Both the position numbers and the translations under genes were made by a program. Source: Cryobacterium sp. Y57 (GTDB lineage: Bacteria > Actinomycetota > Actinomycetes > Actinomycetales > Microbacteriaceae). From it: 64,000 nucleotides of DNA. The stretch lies in contig NZ_PJJL01000073.1 in NCBI RefSeq assembly GCF_002929505.1, forward strand, positions 124,001-188,000, read 5' to 3'. Under the pieces are notes generated by a model that saw only the letters and a list, made by a program, of their open reading frames with translations, did not search any database and was not told the DNA's origin. This document shows, piece by piece, positions 8,336 through 16,477 of this stretch; position 1 is the stretch's first letter; each line of letters begins with the position of its first letter.

Positions 8336-10057
8336 GTGGCTAAGTCGTCTCCGGTCAAGAAGGCCTGGCGTTCCCTGACCTGGCTTGGCGTGATTATCGT
8401 CGGCCTGATCGCCCTCAACGCTTTCGGGGTGCTGACCCAGAACGGATCATGGACGCCGAAACTGGCCCTTGACCTTGAGGGGGGAACACAGATCATCCTC
8501 GCCCCCCAGGTTGAGAGTGGCGCGTCAGTGAGTTCGGAGCAGCTCACTGAAGCCGTGGGTATTATTCGCCAGCGTGTCAACTCCTCGGGGGTATCCGAGG
8601 CGGAGGTCAACACCCAGGGCGGACGAAACATCGTCGTGTCGATCCCCGGCACCCCCGATGACGCCACCCTGGAACGCATCAAGTCGTCAGCGAAGCTCGA
8701 GTTTCGGGCGGTGCTCGTGGCCGGTCAGCCGTCCGGCCAGACCGTCGGTGCTGACGGAACGGCAACACCGGTGCCGCAAGCTCCTGTCGATCCGAGCCTG
8801 TCGACCACTCCCGCCGTGGCGCCGACCAACGCAAGCGACTTGAACTACGTCACCCCAGCGCTTCAAGCCGAGTACGACGCCTTCGACTGCAGCAAAATCA
8901 ATACCACCAACGTGGCACCGGCCAACCAGCCCCTGATCACCTGCGAAACAGATGGGTCCGTCAAGTACATCCTGGGTCCGGTCGAAGTAGACGGTTCCAC
9001 GATCGCCGACGCGACCAACGGCCAAGTCACGACTCAAAACGGTGCCACCACCGGCGAGTGGGCTGTCAATATCGTCTTCAACAATAATGGAACCGCGAAG
9101 TTCGCTGACGTTACGACCCGGCTATTCGACCTCACCGGTGTGCAGAACCAGTTCGCGATCGTGCTCGATGGCCGTGTCATCTCTGCACCAGCCACCCGGG
9201 GCGCCATCCTCGATGGCAAGCCACAGATCACCGGGTCATTCGACCAAGACAGTTCCAAGGCCCTGGCCGACCAGCTCAAGTTCGGTGCCCTTCCGATCAG
9301 CTTCACCGTGCAGAGCCAGGACACCATTTCAGCGACGCTCGGGTCGACCCAGCTGGTCAACGGGCTGATCGCCGGCCTGATCGGCCTGATCCTCGTGGTC
9401 TTGTACTCGCTTGCGCAGTACCGTCTCCTCGGCCTGATCACGGTTGCATCGCTCGGCGTGGCTGCGGTGATCACCTACCTGCTCATCACCATCCTGTCCT
9501 GGCGCGAAGGCTATCGCCTGTCTCTGGCCGGTGTGGCTGGTTTGATCGTGGCCATTGGTATCACCGCCGACTCGTTCATCGTGTACTTCGAACGTGTCCG
9601 TGACGAGCTGCGTGACGGTCGCGGGTTGGAGTCCTCGGTCGAGGCCGGCTGGAAGCGGGCTTTCCGCACCATCGTCGCCTCTGACGTCGTCAATTTTCTT
9701 GCCGCTGCCGTGTTGTTCGTGCTCGCCGTCGGCAACGTTCGCGGTTTCGCGCTGACGCTTGGCCTCACGACGATCGTCGACCTGCTCGTGGTGAGCTTGT
9801 TCACGCACCCGATGCTGCAGCTGGTCGCCCAGACGAAGTTCTTCAATGAGGGTCACAAACTCAGTGGGCTTGATCCGCGTGCACTCGGCGCCGTCTACCG
9901 GGGGCGGGCCCGATTTGAACCATCGGCGTCGATATCCGCCTCCAAGGTCTCATCCTCGAGCAAAGAGGCAGCGAAGCGACAAACCATCGCCGAGCGTAAA
10001 GCTTCCGAGCTCGTAAGCAGCAGCACTGAACGATCGACTAACGAGAAGGATTCCTGA
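8336..10057 (+). CDS. secD: Protein translocase subunit SecD
   Basis: Membrane subunit of the SecDF complex that uses proton flow to complete export. The 573-residue product has a first transmembrane helix at about 13-33, a large periplasmic-type head with the conserved LDLEGGTQIIL near residue 43 and FDQDSSKALADQLKFGALP near residue 300, then five more helices ending near residue 500. The region around residues 130-165 is a Pro/Ala/Thr-rich insertion, and the last 60 residues are Ser/Lys/Ala-rich. The start is GTG at 8336 (MAKSSPVKKAW). The TGA overlaps the ATG of secF (TGATG), indicating coupling. Confidence 0.97.
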   Translation: MAKSSPVKKAWRSLTWLGVIIVGLIALNAFGVLTQNGSWTPKLALDLEGGTQIILAPQVESGASVSSEQLTEAVGIIRQRVNSSGVSEAEVNTQGGRNIVVSIPGTPDDATLERIKSSAKLEFRAVLVAGQPSGQTVGADGTATPVPQAPVDPSLSTTPAVAPTNASDLNYVTPALQAEYDAFDCSKINTTNVAPANQPLITCETDGSVKYILGPVEVDGSTIADATNGQVTTQNGATTGEWAVNIVFNNNGTAKFADVTTRLFDLTGVQNQFAIVLDGRVISAPATRGAILDGKPQITGSFDQDSSKALADQLKFGALPISFTVQSQDTISATLGSTQLVNGLIAGLIGLILVVLYSLAQYRLLGLITVASLGVAAVITYLLITILSWREGYRLSLAGVAGLIVAIGITADSFIVYFERVRDELRDGRGLESSVEAGWKRAFRTIVASDVVNFLAAAVLFVLAVGNVRGFALTLGLTTIVDLLVVSLFTHPMLQLVAQTKFFNEGHKLSGLDPRALGAVYRGRARFEPSASISASKVSSSSKEAAKRQTIAERKASELVSSSTERSTNEKDS

Positions 10058-11070
10058 TGGCTAGCTTCTCAAAATTTGGAAACGACCTCTACACGGGCGC
10101 TCGTTCGCTCAATATCGTCGGGCGTAGAAAGCTCTGGTACTTGATCGCTGGAGGAATGGTTCTCATTGCGTTGCTTGGTCCGTTCCTGCTGCGCGGCGGT
10201 TTTGTCTTCGGAATCGAATTCACCGGGGGCAGCGAGTTCGTTGTCTCGCAAACGACCAGCCAGTCAGAGACCACGGCAACGGATGCCGTCGCGAGCGTCG
10301 TTCCAAATGCCATCCCGAAGGTCTCCACGATCGGCAACGACGGCGTCCGGGTGCAGACCGATCAGCTGTCGGAAGCGGAGTCGACGAGCGTGCGAGACGC
10401 TCTCGCATCCGCTTACGACGTTCCCGTCGCTGAAGTGGCCACTTCGTTCATCGGTGCAACCTGGGGGCAGGACATCACCGGGCAAGCTCTTCGTGCCCTG
10501 GTTGTGTTCCTCGTGCTGGCCGGAATCATCATGGCGATCTACTTCCGCACCTGGAAGATGTCCGTCGCGGCGATGGTCGCCCTACTGCACGACCTCGTGA
10601 TCACCGCGGGTTTCTATGGAATAACCGGTTTTGAAATCACGCCAGCGGCGGTGATCGGGTTTCTCACGATTCTCGGGTACTCGCTCTACGACACCGTCGT
10701 TGTCTTCGACAAGATTCGTGAGAACACGAATTTCGACGGGTCAGGCTCAAGCCGAACGTTCTCTGAGTCGGTCAACCTCGCGGTCAACCAGACGCTCGTG
10801 CGATCCATCAACACCTCCGTCGTGGCAGCCCTGCCCGTGGCATCCATTTTGTTCATCGGTGCGTTCGTTCTGGGCGCCGGTACCCTGCGCGACATCTCGC
10901 TCGCCCTGCTGATCGGGATCCTGGTCGGCACCTACTCGACCATCTTCATTGCGTCACCGATGTATGCCCAGCTGCGAAACGGTGAGGACGTCATTCGTAA
11001 GCACGACAAGAAAGCCCTCGCTGCTCGCGCCAAGGCATCAGCTCCAACCGCGGCGAGCGTCACGGTGTAG
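10057..11070 (+). CDS. secF: Protein translocase subunit SecF
   Basis: Partner of SecD, 337 residues. Visible features are the first helix at about 26-46, the SecF signature FGIEFTGGSEF near residue 50, and five helices between about 145 and 300, including the conserved LGYSLYDTVVVFDKIREN and the NQTLVRSINTS segment. Its start overlaps the secD stop. A stable hairpin 22 bases after the stop probably ends the yajC-secD-secF transcript. Confidence 0.97.
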   Translation: MASFSKFGNDLYTGARSLNIVGRRKLWYLIAGGMVLIALLGPFLLRGGFVFGIEFTGGSEFVVSQTTSQSETTATDAVASVVPNAIPKVSTIGNDGVRVQTDQLSEAESTSVRDALASAYDVPVAEVATSFIGATWGQDITGQALRALVVFLVLAGIIMAIYFRTWKMSVAAMVALLHDLVITAGFYGITGFEITPAAVIGFLTILGYSLYDTVVVFDKIRENTNFDGSGSSRTFSESVNLAVNQTLVRSINTSVVAALPVASILFIGAFVLGAGTLRDISLALLIGILVGTYSTIFIASPMYAQLRNGEDVIRKHDKKALAARAKASAPTAASVTV

Positions 11071-11092
11071 TCAGAGAAACGTGCACAGCGAA

Positions 11093-11122
11093 AAGCGGTC
11101 GGCCCTGTCGGGTCGGCCGCTT
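11093..11122 (+). terminator. Hairpin terminator after secF
   Basis: AAGCGGTCGGCC (11093-11104) pairs with GGTCGGCCGCTT (11111-11122) over 12 bp with two G-U pairs and a 6-base loop. The run of T after it is poor (TTCTGCGTGT), so termination may be partial or Rho-assisted. Position between secF and the separately promoted rel gene supports the call. Confidence 0.6.
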
Positions 11123-11184
11123 CTGCGTGTGATCGATGTGTGATCGCTGGGGGCGTACGGGTGAGCCTCAGAGAACCGGCATAA

Positions 11185-11213
11185 TTGACAGTACCCACAC
11201 CCGCCCCTGTAAA
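11185..11213 (+). promoter_or_regulatory. Candidate rel promoter (TTGACA / TGTAAA)
   Basis: TTGACA at 11185-11190 and TGTAAA at 11208-11213 are spaced by 17 bp, placing the transcript start about 15-20 bases before the proposed TTG start of rel at 11236. An alternative -10, CATAAT at 11180-11185, lies just upstream. The TTGACA includes an in-frame TTG that could be mistaken for the rel start codon. Confidence 0.5.
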
Positions 11214-11235
11214 GCGTGAAGTACGAGGTGAGACT

Positions 11236-13491
11236 TTGACGGACACGACGACACCATCGCCGGCCTCGCTGCGCCGACTCGTGCCGCGCATCTTCTCCCG
11301 CGCGCAGCCCGCCGGTGCCGTGGATCGCTTGATCAAGACAGTCCGGTCGAACCATCCCAAGGTTGATCTGTCGATCATCGAACGCGCGTATACCGCTGCC
11401 GAGCGAGCACACGACGGGCAGTTTCGGCACAGCGGGGAACCGTATATCACGCACCCGGTTGCGGTAGCTCAGATTCTGGCCGACCTGGGCATCGGTACCA
11501 AGACCATCGCCGCAGCGCTGCTGCACGACACCGTGGAGGACACCGACTACACCCTCGACGCACTCCGAGGCGACTTCGGCGATGAAATCGCGATGCTGGT
11601 GGATGGGGTCACCAAGCTCGACAAGGTGAAGTACGGCGATTCGACCCAGGCTGAGACCGTGCGCAAGATGATCGTGGCAATGTCTAAAGACATCCGGGTG
11701 CTCATCATCAAATTGGCCGACCGGCTGCACAACGCGCGCACCTGGGGTTTCGTACCCAACGAATCCGCCGTACGAAAAGCAACAGAGACGTTGGAGATCT
11801 ACGCGCCGTTGGCGCATCGGCTGGGAATCCAGACCATCAAATGGGAACTCGAAGACCTGTCTTTTGCAGTGTTATACCCCAAGTTGTACGCCGAGATCGA
11901 AAGTCTGGTCAAGCAGCGCACTCCGCAGCGCGAAGAGTTCGTTCAGCAGGTCATCGACACCATCAACGATGACCTCAAATCGGCACGCATTCGCGGCAAA
12001 GTCGCCGGTCGACCCAAACAGTACTATTCGATCTACCAGAAGATGGTCGTGCGCGGCCGGGAGTTCGATGAGATCTACGACCTCGTCGGTATACGCATTC
12101 TCGTGAACTCTGTGCGGGACTGCTACGCCGTGCTGGGGTCCATCCACGCCCGGTGGACGCCGCTGCCCGGCCGGTTCAAGGACTACATCGCCACCCCGAA
12201 GTTCAACCTGTATCAGTCCCTGCACACGACCGTGCTCGGTCCGAGCGGTCGTGCAGTGGAAATTCAGATTCGCACCACCGAGATGCATCAGCGTGCTGAG
12301 TTTGGCGTTGCCGCGCATTGGAAGTACAAGGAACAGGTCAACGGTAAGAGCACCGGCGGGCCAGGTCCCCAGAGCGATACCGATATGGCGTGGCTCGCGC
12401 ACATCTCTGACTGGCAGGCCGAAACGGCCGACCCGGGCGAGTTCCTGGACTCCCTGCGTTATGAGATCGGTGCCAAGGAGGTTTACGTCTTCACGCCGAA
12501 GGGACGAGTCATCGGCCTGCCGTCCGGCGCCACCCCGGTCGACTTCGCCTATGCGGTGCACACCGAGGTTGGCCACCGCACCATGGGTGCCAAAGTCAAC
12601 GGCCGACTGGTTCCGTTGGAGAACGAGCTGATCACCGGCGACGTCGTCGAGGTGTTCACTTCCAAGAACCCTGACTCCGGCCCGAGCAAGGATTGGCTGA
12701 ACTTCGTCAAGAGCCCTCGGGCGCGCAACAAGATCCGGCAATGGTTCACGAAAGAACGCCGCGACGAAGCCATCGAACAGGGTCGCGACGCCATCGCGCG
12801 TGCGATGCGCAAGCAGAACCTGCCCCTGCAGAAGCTGATGAACCAGGATTCCTTCGCGGAGGTCGCGGCCCAGCTCAAGTACGAAGACGTATCGGCGCTC
12901 TATGCCGCTGTGGGTGAAGGTCACGTTTCAACCCAGTCGGTGCTCGAAAAGGTTGTCTCGTCGGTGCAAAGCATCGAAGACAATGACAACAACGACTTCC
13001 CGGTCGCCGCACGGGGTCGCACCCAGTCCACCCGCAATACAGATTCGGGAGTGCTCGTGCGCGGTGCGCCCGACATCCTGGTCAAACTCGCCCGTTGTTG
13101 TACTCCGGTGCCCGGTGACAAGATTGTCGGGTTCGTCACTCGCGGAGCCGGCGTTTCGGTGCATCAGGCTTCCTGCCACAATGTGCAGTCGCTGCTCAAA
13201 GAACCGGAGCGCATGATCGAAGTCGATTGGGCACCCACGTCCAAGAGCCTGTTCCTCGTGCATATACAAATTGAAGCTCTCGATCGTTCCGGGCTGCTCT
13301 CCGACGTGACCCGGGTGCTGTCAGAGCACCACGTGAACATTCTTTCGGCTACCGTCAACACGTCCAGTGATCGGCTGGCGCTGAGTCGTTTTGTGTTCGA
13401 AATGGGCGACACTACTCATCTCGACCGTGTACTGAACGCGGTTCGTCGCATCGATGCCGTTTATGACGTGTACCGGGTCAGCGACGGCTAA
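11236..13491 (+). CDS. rel: Bifunctional (p)ppGpp synthetase/hydrolase (RelA/SpoT homologue)
   Basis: Stringent-response enzyme that makes and degrades (p)ppGpp. From TTG 11236 the product is 751 residues. The hydrolase HD domain is intact (HSGEPYITHP, then ALLHDTVEDTDY), the synthetase region has GRPKQYYSIYQKM and the RFKD motif typical of bifunctional enzymes, then TGS (VYVFTPKGRVIGLPSGATPVDFAYAVH, key residues VFTPKG and DFAYAVH), a CC pair in ARCCTPVPGD, and a C-terminal ACT domain. TTG 11236 is preferred for the GAGG 7 bases upstream; an in-frame TTG at 11185 lies inside the promoter. Its stop overlaps the end of the convergent gene by 4 bp. Confidence 0.95.
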   Translation: MTDTTTPSPASLRRLVPRIFSRAQPAGAVDRLIKTVRSNHPKVDLSIIERAYTAAERAHDGQFRHSGEPYITHPVAVAQILADLGIGTKTIAAALLHDTVEDTDYTLDALRGDFGDEIAMLVDGVTKLDKVKYGDSTQAETVRKMIVAMSKDIRVLIIKLADRLHNARTWGFVPNESAVRKATETLEIYAPLAHRLGIQTIKWELEDLSFAVLYPKLYAEIESLVKQRTPQREEFVQQVIDTINDDLKSARIRGKVAGRPKQYYSIYQKMVVRGREFDEIYDLVGIRILVNSVRDCYAVLGSIHARWTPLPGRFKDYIATPKFNLYQSLHTTVLGPSGRAVEIQIRTTEMHQRAEFGVAAHWKYKEQVNGKSTGGPGPQSDTDMAWLAHISDWQAETADPGEFLDSLRYEIGAKEVYVFTPKGRVIGLPSGATPVDFAYAVHTEVGHRTMGAKVNGRLVPLENELITGDVVEVFTSKNPDSGPSKDWLNFVKSPRARNKIRQWFTKERRDEAIEQGRDAIARAMRKQNLPLQKLMNQDSFAEVAAQLKYEDVSALYAAVGEGHVSTQSVLEKVVSSVQSIEDNDNNDFPVAARGRTQSTRNTDSGVLVRGAPDILVKLARCCTPVPGDKIVGFVTRGAGVSVHQASCHNVQSLLKEPERMIEVDWAPTSKSLFLVHIQIEALDRSGLLSDVTRVLSEHHVNILSATVNTSSDRLALSRFVFEMGDTTHLDRVLNAVRRIDAVYDVYRVSDG

Positions 13492-14096
13492 CCTACGATA
13501 ACGGTTGCAGCACGCTGCGGGCTGTGCAGCCGCAGGGCCTGCAGGGGCGCCCGGACGGCCGCCAATCGCCCCACGGCGAGTGTGCTGTGAGCGGGGCTGC
13601 CGCGTTTGCAAAGGCGAATGGCAGCCGAGACGTCGGAGAACTCGCCGTAGTGCAGGAGGCGGGCCAGCAAGGTGGTGAGCCCGGCGGTTGACGTGGTACC
13701 GGGCGTGTAGCGCGCGAGGTCGACCGCGGTACGCAGGGGCGTGGTAACGCGCACCCCCGAGATGGTGCGGACGTCATCGGGAGAACGCACGATTTCACGC
13801 ACCTGTGCCCGCGGAGACCACACAGCGGTAGTGCGGGCGCTGATCAGCACGCAGAACTGGTGGCGACGCGGCTCCGGTGCGAGGCCGTAGATCCACGCGG
13901 CGGTGAGTTGCTCGGCGATGGCGCGGGGCGGGACCAACTGGCTGGCCGCGATGGCCCGGGTGTCGCATCCGTCTATCTCATCGATCACGCACCAGGAATC
14001 TGCGACTTGAAAGACCTGGCCATCGAGGCGGGCGCTGTAGAGCTCAGTGAGCGGGAGATCGTTTACGGTGAGCGGTCGTCCCGGTAGATTCGTCAT
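13488..14096 (-). CDS. Orphan AbiEi-antitoxin-like protein
   Basis: A 202-residue protein of unknown function. The central segment (VREIVRSPDDVRTISG followed by VRVTTPLRTAVDLAR) resembles the region seen in many actinobacterial AbiEi-type antitoxins and DUF559-linked proteins, but the N-terminal winged helix is not evident and no AbiEii nucleotidyltransferase toxin lies next to it. A toxin-antitoxin role is therefore unproven. The gene converges on rel, with stop codons overlapping by 4 bp. The ATG has GGGAG only one base away, while CACTCT 6 bases upstream could be a -10 box for leaderless expression. No signal peptide or membrane segment is seen. Confidence 0.6.
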   Translation of the reverse strand: MTNLPGRPLTVNDLPLTELYSARLDGQVFQVADSWCVIDEIDGCDTRAIAASQLVPPRAIAEQLTAAWIYGLAPEPRRHQFCVLISARTTAVWSPRAQVREIVRSPDDVRTISGVRVTTPLRTAVDLARYTPGTTSTAGLTTLLARLLHYGEFSDVSAAIRLCKRGSPAHSTLAVGRLAAVRAPLQALRLHSPQRAATVIVG

Positions 14097-14159
14097 GCTC
14101 CCAGAGTGACGGCCTTACCCAGTCAGGCCCCTCGGGGGGGCCGGATCTGTGGATAAAGT

Positions 14160-14200
14160 GCGGACTCCCGAGGAGTGTGTATAACTCCGCGGGAGTCCGC
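14160..14200 (-). terminator. Strong inverted repeat after the DUF349 gene
   Basis: The arms at 14160-14176 and 14184-14200 are complementary over 17 bp with one mismatch, around a 7-base AT-containing loop. It starts 12 bases beyond the stop of the minus-strand DUF349 gene, as expected of its terminator. It is followed on the minus strand by a moderately U-rich stretch. A second GC-only hairpin lies at 14126-14142. Confidence 0.75.
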
Positions 14201-14211
14201 TGCCGCCCTGG

Positions 14212-15453
14212 CTACTGGCCGATCGCCTTCAGCCAGGCCTTGCGGGCCTCGAGCGCTTCGGTGGCGTCCTTGATGGCGCGCGCGTTTTGCCCCTTCTGCG
14301 CCGCGACCAGCTCAGCCTCGAGCTTGGCAATCGCGTCGTTCAGCTGGCCGGCGAGGCCCTCCGTGCGGGCCTTCGTCTCCGGGTTGTTGCGCTTCCAGTG
14401 GTCGTCATCGAGTTTGCGGACGACGGCTTCCACTTTGCGCAGGCGATCCTCGATCGGCTTGACCTGGTCGCGGGGGACCTTGCCGATGTCATCCCACTTG
14501 CGCTGGATCACGGTGAGCGTGTCGCGGCCGGCGTTGCGGTCGCTCGTGGTGAGCAGGGTTTCGGCCTCGGTCAGCAGTTCAAGCTTGAGCATGAGGTTTG
14601 CAGAGAATTCCTCGTTGTCCTGGGCTTCGACCTCGCTCTTGACCGCGTAGAGCACATCGCCGGCGGCCTTGAACTTCGCCCACATGGCGTCGTCCTGCTT
14701 CTTGCCGCTGCGACCGGCCTTCTTCCATTCGTCAAGCAGGTTTCGGTACGTCGAGACGCCGTCGGCACCCTGCGGGGCCAGGGCCTCCGCCTGTTCGATC
14801 AAGTTCTGCTTCTTGGTGCGTACGTCTTTGTGAGCGCTGTCGAGCTCGGCGAAAAAGGCCTTGCGGTTCTGCTCGATCGTCGTGCGTGCGGCACGGAAGC
14901 GCTTCCACAGGTCGTTGGCTTCCCCCTTGGGAATGCGCGGGGCATCGTGCTGGTGTGCCTGCCATTTAGCGAACAGGGCATCGAGGGCGGCGCTGGTCTG
15001 TTTCCACTGCGTCTTCGCCGGATCTTCGGCGGCGAGACGCTCGGCCTCAGTCACGATTTCGGCCCGCTCCGCGACGGCGGCAGCGGATGCGGCCTTGGTC
15101 TCGATGCTCTGCTGCTCGGTGAGCTCGCTGACGGCGCCGCCGAGGGCACCGAGACGTTCGGCCAGTGCGGCGAGATTGCCAACGGCGTTGGCGTTGGCGA
15201 CGGCAACGGTGAGATTGGCGACTGATTTCGCGATATCCGCAGCCGGAGCGCCACCTTTCGCACGCTGTTCGAGCAGGGTGACCTGCCCGTTGAGTTCTAC
15301 GTACTTGCGTTCGAAGTAGGCCAGGGCCTCTTCCGGAGTGGCATCCGGGTACTGGCCGACGGCGCGTTCACCATCGGCCTCGCGCACGTAGACCGTGCCG
15401 GTTTCGTCTACGCGACCCCATGGTTGCTGATCTGTCGTAGTCAAGAGCCTCAC
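14212..15453 (-). CDS. DUF349 domain-containing coiled-coil protein
   Basis: A 413-residue, highly charged, helix-rich protein with an N-terminal domain (QPWGRVDETGTVYVRE) and three DUF349 repeats, roughly residues 145-210, 225-290 and 305-375, each with the pattern of a Trp-Lys core (KWQ, EWKKAG, KWDDIG) and long heptad-like helices. Proteins of this type are abundant in actinobacteria; function is not established, although the E. coli relative YicC/FtsK-unrelated DUF349 members are only loosely comparable. The frame can start at GTG 15453 or at TTG 15444; AAGGTGAGG lies over the GTG, so the TTG (410 residues) is a real alternative. No membrane segment. Confidence 0.85.
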   Translation of the reverse strand: MRLLTTTDQQPWGRVDETGTVYVREADGERAVGQYPDATPEEALAYFERKYVELNGQVTLLEQRAKGGAPAADIAKSVANLTVAVANANAVGNLAALAERLGALGGAVSELTEQQSIETKAASAAAVAERAEIVTEAERLAAEDPAKTQWKQTSAALDALFAKWQAHQHDAPRIPKGEANDLWKRFRAARTTIEQNRKAFFAELDSAHKDVRTKKQNLIEQAEALAPQGADGVSTYRNLLDEWKKAGRSGKKQDDAMWAKFKAAGDVLYAVKSEVEAQDNEEFSANLMLKLELLTEAETLLTTSDRNAGRDTLTVIQRKWDDIGKVPRDQVKPIEDRLRKVEAVVRKLDDDHWKRNNPETKARTEGLAGQLNDAIAKLEAELVAAQKGQNARAIKDATEALEARKAWLKAIGQ

Positions 15454-15554
15454 CTTTGCTGAATTGTTGTGTGTGGATCCGCGGGAGGGACGAGTGCGGA
15501 GCCAGGAAATACCCTGATAAGCCTATTGCAATAGCGCAGGCGGGTCGATTGATC

Positions 15555-16370
15555 CTACTGAACTGTTATGCCCGTGATCGTCGTTGGCACCTTCGGGGCA
15601 CCGTCGCCGGCACCATCCGCGGTTCCGGCATCCGTGATCTGGGCCTTGAGCTCGTCCAGGCCGCTCGTGACGTGGCCAAGCACGGTGTAGCCACCGCCCG
15701 CGTCCGATGGGATGGTCGTGTCGTCATAGACCACGAAGAACTGACTCCCCATGCTGTACCCATTTCCACCTTGACGGGCCATCGCGAGTGTTCCAGCGGG
15801 GTAGATATCGTCGGCCGGGGCGTTTTCCACAGGGCCATAACTGTAACCCGGGCCGTGCGTGGCATCTGCGCCAGTTTTTTCGGCGTCCGGGTCGCCGCAC
15901 TGCAGCACGAAGAACCCACCCGTGGTCAGGCGATGGCACGTGACGCCGGTGTAGAAACCGCTCTGGGCGAGGCTGATGGTGGACGAGACTGCCTGAGGAG
16001 CGAGCGCACCGTCAAGCTCGATGCCGAGATTGACCTCGTTGAGGGTGAGGCTTCCCGTCCAGGTGCGGCCTTCGGCGAGGGTACTCGCGGGGACGTCTCC
16101 GCGGTTCTCACCCGCTGCTGGTGTGCCGGGCGCTGTCGGAGTGGGACTCTCCGCTGCGGTGGGCGCAGGGGTGCCGGGGCCGCCGTCGAAGTAGAAGACC
16201 TGAGCGATTACGATCAGGGTCAGCACCACGAGTAGACCGGCGCCGGCGATCACGTTGTCGCGCACACGACGCTTCTTCTGGTGCTCGTGCACGGCCCGTC
16301 TGGCCTGGTAGGAACGAACGCGTCCGCGCTCCTCGCGTGCCGCGCGCTCGAGCTTGTAATTCGAAGCCAC
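15555..16370 (-). CDS. Membrane-anchored cyclophilin-type peptidyl-prolyl cis-trans isomerase
   Basis: A 271-residue protein with a basic cytoplasmic N-terminus, one transmembrane helix at about residues 43-61 (AGLLVVLTLIVIAQVFYF), a Pro/Thr/Ala-rich linker, and an extracytoplasmic cyclophilin domain. Cyclophilin hallmarks seen are FYTGVTCHRLTTGGFFVLQCGD (key residues HR and QCGD), YPAGTLAMAR, GSQFFVVYDD and YTVLGHV. It probably helps fold exported proteins. GTG at 16370 is chosen for the GGAGGGG Shine-Dalgarno 6-7 bases upstream; the open frame beyond it overlaps the rarA promoter. It is divergent from rarA. Confidence 0.9.
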   Translation of the reverse strand: MASNYKLERAAREERGRVRSYQARRAVHEHQKKRRVRDNVIAGAGLLVVLTLIVIAQVFYFDGGPGTPAPTAAESPTPTAPGTPAAGENRGDVPASTLAEGRTWTGSLTLNEVNLGIELDGALAPQAVSSTISLAQSGFYTGVTCHRLTTGGFFVLQCGDPDAEKTGADATHGPGYSYGPVENAPADDIYPAGTLAMARQGGNGYSMGSQFFVVYDDTTIPSDAGGGYTVLGHVTSGLDELKAQITDAGTADGAGDGAPKVPTTITGITVQ

Positions 16371-16445
16371 TAGAACCCCTCCAGGGCCGTCGGGGTTGGC
16401 GACGACCGAACACAAAGCAATCGGACGCGTCGTGCTTCCGACCTC

Positions 16446-16471
16446 GTAGAACTCTACGCACAAACTACGCT
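16446..16471 (+). promoter_or_regulatory. rarA promoter region with TACGCT -10 and small palindrome
   Basis: TACGCT at 16466-16471 ends 6 bases before the rarA ATG, suggesting a leaderless transcript. Just upstream a GTAGA-AC-TCTAC palindrome (16446-16457) could bind a regulator; it does not match the actinobacterial LexA box I know. The divergent cyclophilin gene starts at 16370, so the 107-bp gap must hold both promoters. Confidence 0.4.
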
Positions 16472-16477
16472 GGAAGA

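Noticed and set aside
11185-11235. TTG at 11185 as start of rel
   Set aside because: It lies inside a TTGACA promoter hexamer and has no Shine-Dalgarno; TTG 11236 has GAGG at a good distance.
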